Source of the DNA: Candidatus Heimdallarchaeota archaeon
Lineage (GTDB): Archaea; Asgardarchaeota; Heimdallarchaeia; Heimdallarchaeales; Kariarchaeaceae
Reading direction: 5' to 3'
Length of the DNA: 29,494 bases
Assembly: GCA_015522385.1 (NCBI GenBank)
Contig: WAMJ01000049.1
Coordinates: 1 to 29,494, forward strand
The position numbers were made by a program, and so were the translations under genes. The notes beneath the pieces were generated by a model. That model saw only the letters and a program-made list of their open reading frames with translations, did not search any database and was not told the DNA's origin. This document shows, piece by piece, positions 16,298-22,984 of this stretch. Numbering within the stretch: the stretch's first letter is position 1; each line of letters starts with the position of its first letter.

Positions 16298-16522
16298 TCA
16301 AACGGCCAGTAAATACATAGTCTCAAGAAACAGATAAGGTAACCGAAGAACCCAGCCAAGCAAAATAACCAAAGAACCAGAAGAACCTGAATAAAACAGA
16401 ACAACTAGAAGGGTACATACCAAAGCAGAGCCAGATGGAACTAGAGACAAATCAGCTACAAACCCAAACAGATGAAGGACATTCAGAAAATGGATGCTAC
16501 GGCCAACACACCAACCACTCAC
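16298..16522 (-). CDS. Doubtful 74-codon hydrophobic ORF downstream of aspartate kinase
   Basis: The open frame begins with GTG 6 nt after the aspartate kinase stop and could encode a hydrophobic protein with two membrane segments (LVCTLLVVLFY, LVILLGWVLRLPYLF). It has no clear ribosome binding site and resembles no family I know. The strand here is extremely G/T-rich, which by itself yields Val/Leu/Phe/Ser-rich frames. I list it because it fills most of the 299-nt gap 16230-16528, where I otherwise see only skewed low-complexity sequence. Confidence 0.2.
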   Translation of the reverse strand: MSGWCVGRSIHFLNVLHLFGFVADLSLVPSGSALVCTLLVVLFYSGSSGSLVILLGWVLRLPYLFLETMYLLAV

Positions 16523-16528
16523 AGTGAA

Positions 16529-17602
16529 TCAGCTGTAGAACAGGTCATGAAGCCGATTAATAGTATATTCCAACTCAGAAACCAGAAGAACCACACCATC
16601 ACCCACAGTCACAGCATACTCAACCCCAACAAGGGAACCGAGCTCCGGAACAGCACCCGAGATGTAAATCAATGACAGATCACCCTCAGAAACCAAAGAA
16701 AGAGAATCCGATGACAGTGAAAACAGCAACACAGACGACAGCGAGAAAATATCAGAAACTCCAACACCACGGATGAAACTCAAGCACACCGAACGATCAC
16801 CACCACCAGATATATCAGTCACGTGATCGCTCCCAAGCTCACGAACACGGATCCGCAGATCACCACGACGGGCTGCATCAATGGTCAACGGATGAAGAAC
16901 CCTCGCCCCAAAAAATGACAGCATCTCAGCCTGATCATAACGAAGATGAAACAGAGGACGAGCACCCTCAACAACATGAGGATCAGCAGTCATAAAACCT
17001 CCAACATCCTTCCAGATCGTGACCTCACCAAGACCCAATGCAAAAGCCAACGACGTAGCAGCGTAGTCAGTACCTGAACGACCAAGAAGCGTGACGTCAC
17101 CACCACGAGCACCATAGTACCCAGGAACAACCGTCAGATCACCAAAGGAAAGAGACGACACAAGAGCACGGGTGGATGCGTGATCAACACGAGCTGAACC
17201 ATAAACACCGTCAGTCACCAGAAAGGACTCCGCAAAAATAACATCAGCACCAAGACAAGATCCAAGAACAACTGCCATCAGACGCTCACCGTAAGACAGA
17301 ATCCGATCCTGAACCTCCAATAAACCATCGTAGTACACCACGATCAAATCTGTGAGCTCAGCCAACAACGACCCAATGTCCGCAGAATAAAACCCATCGT
17401 AAATACCACGAAGGTGCAAGACAATCGAATCAGCAGAAACACGGGAATGAAGAGACTCAAGCAAGTACGAGGTGACACCATACGCAGCTGAAACCATAAC
17501 CACCAGAGAACCATCCGAAGAACGGGAACCTATGAGATCGACCACGCGGGAAAACGTCTCACGGTCTCGAAATGCACTGCCTCCGAACTTGTGAACCTCC
17601 AT
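16529..17602 (-). CDS. Aspartate kinase with extremely biased composition
   Basis: Aspartokinase phosphorylates L-aspartate at the head of the lysine/threonine/methionine pathways. The N-terminal KFGGSAF (5-11), SYGER (103-107), GRSGTDYAA (174-182), WKDVGGFMTADP (197-208) and EMLSFFGARVLHPLTI (226-241) are the kinase signatures in the right order. The protein has 357 aa, short for the family, and only about one ACT-like regulatory unit remains (about 275-357). The ATG has a GAGGT site 4 nt upstream. Composition is odd: 2 Lys (5 and 198, both in kinase motifs), 1 Asn and 2 Gln in 357 residues, with very high Ser, Leu, Val, Gly and Asp. This follows from a coding strand that is strongly G/T-rich. 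The enzyme still looks intact. Confidence 0.85.
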   Translation of the reverse strand: MEVHKFGGSAFRDRETFSRVVDLIGSRSSDGSLVVMVSAAYGVTSYLLESLHSRVSADSIVLHLRGIYDGFYSADIGSLLAELTDLIVVYYDGLLEVQDRILSYGERLMAVVLGSCLGADVIFAESFLVTDGVYGSARVDHASTRALVSSLSFGDLTVVPGYYGARGGDVTLLGRSGTDYAATSLAFALGLGEVTIWKDVGGFMTADPHVVEGARPLFHLRYDQAEMLSFFGARVLHPLTIDAARRGDLRIRVRELGSDHVTDISGGGDRSVCLSFIRGVGVSDIFSLSSVLLFSLSSDSLSLVSEGDLSLIYISGAVPELGSLVGVEYAVTVGDGVVLLVSELEYTINRLHDLFYS

Positions 17603-17669
17603 ATGACCTCAACCATAGTGTGAAAATATAACCCCTGTGCAGTAAATACTCCAGGGACACCGTGTAGAC

Positions 17670-17742
17670 GAGCCAGAAGGGATTTGAACCCTCGGCTTGT
17701 AGCTTAGGAGGCTACCACTCTTCCAAGCTGAGTTACTGGCTC
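17670..17742 (-). tRNA. tRNA-Arg (CCU), no intron
   Basis: A complete 73-nt cloverleaf is read on the minus strand. The acceptor stem is GAGCCAG with CTGGCTC, the D stem ACTC/GAGT, the anticodon stem GTAGC/GCTAC with loop CTCCTAA (anticodon CCU, reading AGG), the variable loop AAGCC and the T arm GAGGG-TTCAAAT-CCCTT (one G:U). CCA is not encoded and no intron is needed. Confidence 0.95.
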
Positions 17743-17780
17743 ATGGCTGACAAAGCCACAGTTCTTCTCTGGGGGTGACC

Positions 17781-17792
17781 TTTATTTAATTT
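17781..17792 (-). promoter_or_regulatory. TATA box for tRNA-Arg
   Basis: On the minus strand AATTAAATAAAG is centred about 44 nt before the mature 5' end, predicting a short precursor leader. This matches the spacing seen for tRNA-Ala in this window. Confidence 0.45.
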
Positions 17793-17842
17793 GTCCTAAT
17801 TTCCCGAAGTTTGCGAGTTGTTTCCTCATGGCAGGGTGTATA

Positions 17843-17866
17843 CCCGGTCTCCCTCGGGAGACCCGG
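17843..17866. repeat. GC-rich inverted repeat in the candidate origin
   Basis: GGTCTCCC-tc-GGGAGACC (17846-17863) is a perfect 8-bp inverted repeat with a 2-nt centre. After one C/C mismatch it extends by two more C:G pairs. As RNA it would form a 7-bp hairpin with a CUCG loop. It lies between the divergently biased flanks and is not close to a gene end in a way that would suggest a simple terminator. Confidence 0.6.
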
Positions 17867-18071
17867 ATAGTTGGGATTTCGAGAAGCATATTGTTTAATA
17901 TTATGGAGCTAAGAATTAGAATGTAGTCATGCAAATAAATGGCACTAGGTTCTACATTTTCTATCTTGTGGACTTCAGGAGTGATTCTAGATGAGAGGGG
18001 TGTTTAGGATTATATCTGTTGGAATTTGATATATTGAGGGATTATTTGGGGATTGGATACGGGACTGGCAC

Positions 18072-18545
18072 TCAAAGTCCGTTGTATCTGAGGATGACGG
18101 CGAGTAGGACGATAGCTATTCCTAGGGCGGCGTTTGCGGTTGAGAGTGTTCTGATTTTCTTTCCTAGTGGTTGTCTTTCTTGTGGTGGAGTTGATTGTAT
18201 TTTCCTCGCGGTCTTAGTGATGAGAAATGCATTTATGATGATAACTGCGAATAGGATGAGTTTAATGTTCATGGTTATACCGTACGAGTCTCCGAATCCG
18301 AATGCCTTGCTGAATCCGACGTATGCAGACCTGATGATTCCCGTGACGAACAGTCCTGCGATGGAGGTCCAGACGAGTACGATGAATGACTTTCCGACTG
18401 CCATTGTGATCTTTGCGGCGTCTGAAGGCTGGAGTAGTTTGAGCTGTGGTCCGAGTACATATAGGTTGAAGAATCCACCGCCTATTACGGCGATAGCAAA
18501 TAGTACGTGTATCCAAGCGGTAATTATTAGGAGTAACTCTGCCAT
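18072..18545 (-). CDS. CopD-like four-helix membrane protein
   Basis: This is a 157-aa integral membrane protein with four predicted helices (about 5-30, 53-75, 90-110 and 135-154). The first helix, AWIHVLFAIAVIGGGFFNLYVLGP, has the W-x-H...GG.FF...V..P pattern of CopD/DUF-type membrane proteins that may bind heme or copper through the helix histidine (residue 12). The helix-3 region NIKLILFAVIIINAFL and a basic loop (KIQSTPPQERQPLGKK) follow. Which ligand it binds is unknown. The ATG at 18545 opens the only plausible frame. Its coding strand is A/C-rich (many Ile, Thr, Ala, Lys), the opposite of the aspartate kinase gene on the same strand 500 nt away. Confidence 0.65.
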   Translation of the reverse strand: MAELLLIITAWIHVLFAIAVIGGGFFNLYVLGPQLKLLQPSDAAKITMAVGKSFIVLVWTSIAGLFVTGIIRSAYVGFSKAFGFGDSYGITMNIKLILFAVIIINAFLITKTARKIQSTPPQERQPLGKKIRTLSTANAALGIAIVLLAVILRYNGL

Positions 18546-18741
18546 AATTGTTCCAGAGAGTTCTGGGTATAAAAACTGACTTGGTGTATTTCGGATTTGG
18601 GTCTATTGTATAATATTTTGGATTTTGTACGCGCTCCCGATTCGGGATTATTCGTCGAGAGGCCTGGTCGCACTAGGGCTTGAGAGATGTGTTTGAGATG
18701 CGGTCGTGGAGCGGTGGCTCCTCTATTCGACGGTGACGTTG

Positions 18742-18789
18742 GTTGCAACTCAGGCACATCTTCATTTTCATGGTCTCCAGTGTTGCAAC
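18742..18789. repeat. Pair of GTTGCAAC palindromes
   Basis: Two identical 8-bp palindromes start 40 bp apart, about four helical turns, so they face the same side of the DNA. A dimeric DNA-binding protein could use them, but no regulator gene adjoins. Confidence 0.35.
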
Positions 18790-18912
18790 TCTGGATATAA
18801 TATGCGTCAGCTGCTAGAGGGATCCTCGTTCGATCTCTGGGAGTTTGCTGCAGATGTATCGATGCCTGTTCAATCCTTGAAAGTGCAGATATACGTTCTG
18901 AACTCCTCTACA

Positions 18913-18980
18913 CCATAGAAGATTTTAACCACTATCGCGCTCCAGAGTGTATTGCACTTGACCCACTTCCATAGAAGATT
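18913..18980. repeat. Pair of 12-bp direct repeats CCATAGAAGATT
   Basis: Two exact copies at 18913-18924 and 18969-18980 are separated by 44 nt of non-repeated sequence in a non-coding stretch. Function is unknown. Confidence 0.4.
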
Positions 18981-19021
18981 GGTACTGACGATGACTCGTC
19001 CGACTCTCGAATAGTGCTGAC

Positions 19022-19297
19022 TCAATCCCGGGAGCTCAGTGCTCTACCCGTTTCGTCCGAGTTCAACTGGTAGACAAGGACGATCTGCAGGAGCTTGTAC
19101 CAAGTTGTTAGCCATATGAATCCCAGTATTCCTGTGGCGACGACCTTGAGTGCGGAGATGACGATTCTGTACTCGAGTGGTGCCAGTGGATCGAGCGGTA
19201 CGACGAGTAGGGCAATGATTCCGCACAGACCGATCAGGACGAGCCATATGACGGTTAAGAGGGTGTATATGGGATCGGGAGAGAGGAGTTTTTTCAC
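19022..19297 (-). CDS. Small two-helix membrane protein coupled to the GPT-type transferase
   Basis: This is a 91-aa membrane protein with two hydrophobic helices (IYTLLTVIWLVLIGLCGIIA and ISALKVVATGILGFIWLTTW) and a polar C-terminal tail. The open frame reaches 19345, but the GTG at 19297 is preferred. It overlaps the stop of the upstream gene (GTGA) and is preceded by GGGGGT. The stop-start overlap implies translational coupling with the sugar-phosphate transferase, so it may be an accessory subunit, as small membrane proteins are for some eukaryotic dolichol-pathway enzymes. That role is inference from position only; no family was recognised. Confidence 0.6.
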   Translation of the reverse strand: MKKLLSPDPIYTLLTVIWLVLIGLCGIIALLVVPLDPLAPLEYRIVISALKVVATGILGFIWLTTWYKLLQIVLVYQLNSDETGRALSSRD

Positions 19298-20313
19298 GGC
19301 ATAGACCCCCTTATCATGACTGCCGATACTATCGCTAAGATGCAACTGAAGGCTACAAGTTTTAGGATGGATGACACGATGTCCTTCTCGTTCTTGGCAC
19401 CGTTGGCCACGATGAGGCGAACGAGTGTGATGGGGGCGCTCATATCCTTGGAGGCGTGGATCATCCCCTCCTCAACCCTCACAGGTCTTGCCTTCATCTC
19501 CCTCCTCTCCTTCAGTCCTCCGATGGATCCGATGATGGAGAAGCTGTTGAGGATCAGGGGTAGCATTGCGACGATGAGGACGAACTCCAGTTCTCCGTAG
19601 ATGGCGATGAGTCCGACCATGGCCCCTGTGACAAGGCTTCCCGTGTCACCTGCAAAGACCTTTGCAGGGTAGCGGTTGAATACCCAGAAACCGCCGAGCG
19701 CTCCCAGCAGTACGAGGGAGCCGTACCTTGAGACGAACTCGCTCTCGGGGCTGAGAGGCACGATGAAGGATGCGACCAATGCTGTTACCGATATGATGAT
19801 GAACGAGCCGCTCATGCTCCCGTTGAGCACATCGATCATGTTCGATGCGTTGCTGGTGACGGAGACGACCATGACGGCGATCACCCAGTAGATGATGGTG
19901 ATCCTGACCTCTCCGACTATCGGGAGTGCGGGGTATGGATCTGCGTACTGGAAGATGGCTATAGGGATTGACAGGACCATGATTATGCCCGGTTTGGCGA
20001 TGGCGGACAGTGGTCGAAAGTCGTCGATCAGTCCCACTATGGTGACGGAGACGACGATCAGGATCATGACGAGCAGCCGTTCCCTGACGAGGTCGGTGGT
20101 CAGGGCAATTCCGAGCAGCAGCATGGCAATGGTGGTGACTGCTATGGAGAGCCCTACGGACTCGGGGACCTCTGGTCTTTCGGGTTTGTGGATGTCTATC
20201 CCGATTTTTCCCCGTGACCTCATGAATCTGGCGACGAGCGGTGTGATGAAGTAGCTAAGGGCAAGTGCAAGGAGCAGCCCCAGCGAGTAGAGTAGTGTTT
20301 CGTCCACGGTCAT
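19294..20313 (-). CDS. GPT/AglH-type UDP-sugar:polyprenyl-phosphate sugar-1-phosphate transferase
   Basis: This is a 339-aa polytopic membrane enzyme of the MraY/WecA/ALG7 family (glycosyl transferase family 4), which loads the first sugar phosphate (usually GlcNAc-1-P) onto dolichyl or polyprenyl phosphate. The motifs are in order: DIHKPERPEVPESVG (40-54), GLIDDFR with paired Asp97-Asp98, NASNMIDVLNG (155-165) and FAGDTGS (220-226). About ten helices are visible. The layout and the HKPERPEVPE motif are closer to archaeal AglH and eukaryotic ALG7 than to bacterial MraY. Its start overlaps the stop of the DUF354 gene (ATGA) and its stop overlaps the next small gene, so it is in the middle of an operon. 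It probably starts N-glycan lipid assembly. Confidence 0.9.
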   Translation of the reverse strand: MTVDETLLYSLGLLLALALSYFITPLVARFMRSRGKIGIDIHKPERPEVPESVGLSIAVTTIAMLLLGIALTTDLVRERLLVMILIVVSVTIVGLIDDFRPLSAIAKPGIIMVLSIPIAIFQYADPYPALPIVGEVRITIIYWVIAVMVVSVTSNASNMIDVLNGSMSGSFIIISVTALVASFIVPLSPESEFVSRYGSLVLLGALGGFWVFNRYPAKVFAGDTGSLVTGAMVGLIAIYGELEFVLIVAMLPLILNSFSIIGSIGGLKERREMKARPVRVEEGMIHASKDMSAPITLVRLIVANGAKNEKDIVSSILKLVAFSCILAIVSAVMIRGSMP

Positions 20314-21368
20314 CTCAGCTCCATCTCTGCGAATGCCCTCTTAATTCCATCCATTGGTGTTTCCATTGACTCCAAAAGCGCGAGGCGTCGGCTCTCTGGT
20401 AGCCTGCTCTCGCTGAGTAGCCTGACGATGTAGTCCGTGACCTCCAGGTGGTTAGGACAGTGGTATAGGGGGAAGCCCTTCTCACTGGTGAATGAGGAGA
20501 CCTCCAGCTTTCTGGGGAAGGAATAGATCGTCGGCGTTCCGAGGAGTGCCCCCTCCCTGCCCATCGTCCCACCACCGGTCATGCTTACCCTTGAGTAGTA
20601 GAGCAGCGACATGGTGTCCACCGAGGTCTCCGGGACAATCACCCCCTCCAGATCACTCAGAGCATGAACTTGCTCCTCGTATCGGGGGAATGCGACGATT
20701 GGCAGGGCGATGGACTGCTCCCTCAGCCTGTTGAGGATGTCGGGGATTATAGTGCTTCCCGGCTTGATTCCCGGGTACATCTCCTGGAAGTAGGCGGCCT
20801 TGCTCTCCTCGCACCTGACGACGAGGTACCTGTCCTTCTGTATCCCGAGCTGGTCGAGAACTGCCGTGTCCGGGGAGAAGTTCCGTGTCCACAGGACCTC
20901 GTCCACTCCATCGAACGGGAAGAACCTCCTCGCCCCGAACTCCTTAAAGACGCTCGGGTCGATCGAGGAGGGGTGCACCAGTGCCTCGGAGAGTGACATC
21001 GTGAGCCTGGCCGCAGCGGTGGCGTGCGGGGTGTCATTCATCAGGATCGTCCTGATCCCTAGACCAAAGGCCACCCGAGCAGCATCTGGCGAGGAGAACG
21101 ACAGGAGGAGATCTGGCTTCTCGTCCCTTACAAGTCTGGCGAGTTGGATGATTCGTTCGGAACTGGAGATCAGCTTGTCGTACAGAGAGGCACCCCCGTA
21201 CTTCCCGAATGAGTGAACTGTCCTTCCCAACCGATCGAAGTTCCCAAGGACATAGTCGTAGTTCCGAGCTGTGTACAGCAGTTCGTGCCCCTGTTTCTCC
21301 AGCTCAACTCCGAGGAAATGGAAGAGCAGGGCTTGCTTGCCCGTCAGTGCCTCCATCCAGATCTTCAT
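20310..21368 (-). CDS. DUF354 (COG1817) GT-B-fold glycosyltransferase-like protein
   Basis: This is a 352-aa protein of the DUF354 family, distantly related to UDP-GlcNAc 2-epimerase and MurG/Alg13-Alg14-type enzymes. It begins MKIWMEALTGKQALLFHFL, the family's typical 'MKIW.D..TPKQ..FF' start, and has a Rossmann-like N-terminal half (KPDLLLSFSSPDAARVAFGL). A nucleotide-sugar-like site lies in the second half (SMTGGGTMGREGALLGTPTI). The frame is open upstream to 21428, but the ATG at 21368 with GGAGAG just before it fits the family. It lies 10 nt after the aminotransferase and overlaps the transferase start by 4 nt. Adding the second sugar to the lipid carrier is a reasonable guess. Confidence 0.8.
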   Translation of the reverse strand: MKIWMEALTGKQALLFHFLGVELEKQGHELLYTARNYDYVLGNFDRLGRTVHSFGKYGGASLYDKLISSSERIIQLARLVRDEKPDLLLSFSSPDAARVAFGLGIRTILMNDTPHATAAARLTMSLSEALVHPSSIDPSVFKEFGARRFFPFDGVDEVLWTRNFSPDTAVLDQLGIQKDRYLVVRCEESKAAYFQEMYPGIKPGSTIIPDILNRLREQSIALPIVAFPRYEEQVHALSDLEGVIVPETSVDTMSLLYYSRVSMTGGGTMGREGALLGTPTIYSFPRKLEVSSFTSEKGFPLYHCPNHLEVTDYIVRLLSESRLPESRRLALLESMETPMDGIKRAFAEMELR

Positions 21369-21378
21369 CTTCTCTCTC

Positions 21379-22536
21379 CTAGAGTCCTTTGAGGACGGCT
21401 CCCACCCCAGTTCCTGGCTCGAATTCATGCCCAGCTTTCCTCAGGGCGTACTCCACCACTGAAACAAAGCTGAGGATCTCCCTCGGCCCGACTACGTTCA
21501 TGTGCCCCAGTCTCCAGATCCGGTTCTTCAGGGATCCCTGCCCACCGGCCGCCAGCAACCCGAGGTCGAGGCAAGCTTGCATGAACCTCTTTGGATCCAC
21601 ACCATCGGGGAACAGTGAGGCCGTGACCGTGTTGCTGTAGTAGCCCTCCTCTGCAAGGAGCTCAACTCCCAACGCCCTCATCGCGGATCGGTACAGCTCG
21701 CCCATTTTCCTGTGCCGGGCAATTCGGTTCTCCATCCCCTCCTCCTCGATGATACGCAGGGACTCCCGCAGGCCGTAAATCAAGCTTACTGCAGGAGTAA
21801 ATGGAGTGTCGTGGTTCTTGCCGTACTTCTCCCTGAACATCAGCAGGTCGGCGTAGTAGTCTTGGTCGCGGGAGACACCCTCCATCTTCTGGGCGGCGGC
21901 CTCGGAGAATGAGACGAACGCGAGACCTGCAGGCACTCCGTAGCACTTCTGGCTCCCGGAGACGAAGAAGTCAATACCCCACTCGTCCATCCTTACCTCG
22001 TCACCTCCTGCCGAGGTGATGCAGTCGGCCATCAGGAGGGCACCGTGGTCGTGAACAATACGCGAGATCTCCGGCAGAGGGTTGAGGACCGAGGTGGAGG
22101 TCTCGTTGTGTGTCATCGTGACGAGTGTGGTCTCAGGATTGTCCTCTAGAGCGACCTTGACGTCCTCAGGTTTGATCGCTTGTCCGTACTCCTTGGTGAG
22201 CGATACCTGCCTGTCCGTGAACCTCTTGGTAATCTCTATCACCCTCTCCCCGAACTTTCCAGAGGAGAGGTTGAGGACGGTGTCGCTACGATCTACAAGG
22301 TTTGAGATCCCCGCGTGTAGTCCCAAGGATCCCGAGCCCGCGAGGAAGTACACCTCTTGAGCAGTTTGGATAGTCGGCTTGAAGAGCTCCCCACACTCGG
22401 AGATTATCTCCCTGAAATGATCCGTCCTGTGTCCGTAGAGGTGCTTGTTCATAGCCTGCATGACCCTTGGATGGACCTCGACGGGCCCGGGTATGCCGAG
22501 GAAAGTCGTCTCCTCGGTATAGAATCTTTCTGTCAT
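21379..22536 (-). CDS. Class V aminotransferase (alanine-glyoxylate/serine-pyruvate type)
   Basis: This is a 385-aa PLP-dependent enzyme of the COG0075/PucG group. The N-terminal GIPGPVEVHPRVMQAM and YGHRTDHF blocks are typical, the phosphate site includes LAGSGSLGLHA, D171 (LMADCITSAGG) would contact the PLP nitrogen and K197 (SGSQKCYG) is the Schiff-base lysine. The C-terminal IWRLGHMNVV is also conserved. Members use alanine, serine or aspartate with glyoxylate or pyruvate, and the sequence alone does not decide. It is the first gene of a four-gene minus-strand operon with the DUF354 protein, the GPT-type transferase and the small membrane protein. A TATA box lies 26 nt before the ATG, so the mRNA is probably leaderless. 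Confidence 0.9.
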   Translation of the reverse strand: MTERFYTEETTFLGIPGPVEVHPRVMQAMNKHLYGHRTDHFREIISECGELFKPTIQTAQEVYFLAGSGSLGLHAGISNLVDRSDTVLNLSSGKFGERVIEITKRFTDRQVSLTKEYGQAIKPEDVKVALEDNPETTLVTMTHNETSTSVLNPLPEISRIVHDHGALLMADCITSAGGDEVRMDEWGIDFFVSGSQKCYGVPAGLAFVSFSEAAAQKMEGVSRDQDYYADLLMFREKYGKNHDTPFTPAVSLIYGLRESLRIIEEEGMENRIARHRKMGELYRSAMRALGVELLAEEGYYSNTVTASLFPDGVDPKRFMQACLDLGLLAAGGQGSLKNRIWRLGHMNVVGPREILSFVSVVEYALRKAGHEFEPGTGVGAVLKGL

Positions 22537-22556
22537 CCTAATCCAACTGATTCATT

Positions 22557-22568
22557 CGTATTTATACC
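22557..22568 (-). promoter_or_regulatory. TATA box for the aminotransferase/glycosylation operon
   Basis: On the minus strand GGTATAAATACG is centred 26 nt before the ATG at 22536, which predicts a leaderless transcript starting on the start codon. Confidence 0.6.
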
Positions 22569-22620
22569 ATTAACTGTTCGACTCTATTAATTTACCAACT
22601 CACACTCGATCCTTCAGGAG

Positions 22621-22629
22621 TTTAAATAA
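22621..22629 (+). promoter_or_regulatory. TATA box for the 51-aa small protein
   Basis: TTTAAATAA, preceded by purine-rich AGGAG, is centred about 48 nt before the ATG at 22673. This leaves a leader of about 22 nt that contains GGGTGAT at 22661-22667 as ribosome binding site. Confidence 0.55.
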
Positions 22630-22672
22630 CACTTTCTGAAGTACCTCTTACCTCTTATGAGGGTGATACATC

Positions 22673-22828
22673 ATGAACACAAAACTAATGCTGATCAAAA
22701 AACTACTGCTTGTCTCACTACCCATGGTCGTCACAGGGCTTCTTGCAGGGGCTTCTGCTGGTGGCCTGTATTACTGCTTTGAGTATGACGGCCTGACCAT
22801 CTGCCTCCCCCTTGCAAGAGGCGGATAG
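22673..22828 (+). CDS. 51-aa membrane-anchored or secreted small protein
   Basis: This gene is only 52 codons long. It begins MNTKLMLIKKLLLVSLPMVV, a positively charged N-terminus followed by a hydrophobic core (through TGLLAGASAGG). Next come GLYYCFEYDGLTICLPLARGG with two cysteines (C35 and C44) that could form a disulfide outside the cell. It has a strong TATA box and a GGGTGAT ribosome binding site 5 nt before the ATG, better translation signals than many larger genes here. It could be a signal-peptide-bearing peptide or a single-helix membrane protein. I do not recognise a family. It is divergent from the aminotransferase and 156 nt upstream of the phosphomevalonate dehydratase genes, which have their own promoter. 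Confidence 0.6.
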   Translation: MNTKLMLIKKLLLVSLPMVVTGLLAGASAGGLYYCFEYDGLTICLPLARGG

Positions 22829-22955
22829 AAAGAGACAATACTGATTTAACCTATTTGAATATTATTTAGTAAAGATTATTATTCCGAGTCAATATCTACT
22901 GTTCACAGAGAACCATGGGATACTCCCTTCGTTTTTGAACAAACAATTGGCAACT

Positions 22956-22964
22956 ATTTTATAG
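22956..22964 (+). promoter_or_regulatory. TATA box for the phosphomevalonate dehydratase operon
   Basis: ATTTTATAG is centred 25 nt before the GTG at 22985. With no ribosome binding site present, a leaderless mRNA starting with GUG is predicted. Confidence 0.5.
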
Positions 22965-22984
22965 TTTCTCAAGGTCATACCTTT

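Larger units (their letters stand above)
17603..18071. other. Candidate replication origin (strand-skew switch) containing tRNA-Arg
   Basis: This protein-gene-free interval marks a flip in base skew. Sample counts on the plus strand: 17101-17160 has A25 C19 G12 T4, 17341-17400 has A21 C19 G10 T10. To the right, 18121-18180 has A5 C11 G18 T26 and 18181-18240 has A12 C6 G18 T24. All flanking protein genes are on the minus strand, so transcription cannot explain the flip, whereas bidirectional replication from here would (leading strands rich in G and T). The interval holds tRNA-Arg, a GC-rich inverted repeat (17843-17866) and an AT-rich stretch (about 17885-17945) that could unwind. No Orc1/Cdc6 gene is in the window and I found no clear ORB repeats. 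Confidence 0.55.
18546..19021. other. 476-nt G/T-rich intergenic region with short repeats
   Basis: I see no convincing gene. The small open frames on both strands (for example 18706-18918 plus) lack ribosome binding sites and family features. Visible elements are two copies of the palindrome GTTGCAAC (18742-18749 and 18782-18789, 40 nt apart), two direct copies of CCATAGAAGATT (18913-18924 and 18969-18980, 56 nt apart) and a small inverted repeat TCCCG-att-CGGGA (18635-18647). The region lies just right of the skew switch. It may hold regulatory sites, an unrecognised RNA or part of an origin. Confidence 0.4.

Noticed and set aside
16370..16600. Repeated AACCAGAAGAACC (16375-16387 and 16580-16592) as a functional repeat
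   Set aside because: The strand is A/C-rich low-complexity sequence here, so a 13-mer match is weak evidence, and one copy lies within the aspartate kinase coding region.
18019..18579. 186-codon plus-strand frame over the CopD-like gene
   Set aside because: Its translation has no fold-like pattern, whereas the minus-strand frame gives four clean membrane helices with a CopD-type W-x-H helix; the skewed composition explains the long open antisense frame.
18706..18918. 70-codon plus-strand ORF in the gap right of the CopD-like gene
   Set aside because: No ribosome binding site, promoter or recognisable pattern; G/T-rich sequence favours chance open frames. A 32-codon minus-strand frame with CLSC at the same place is equally unsupported.
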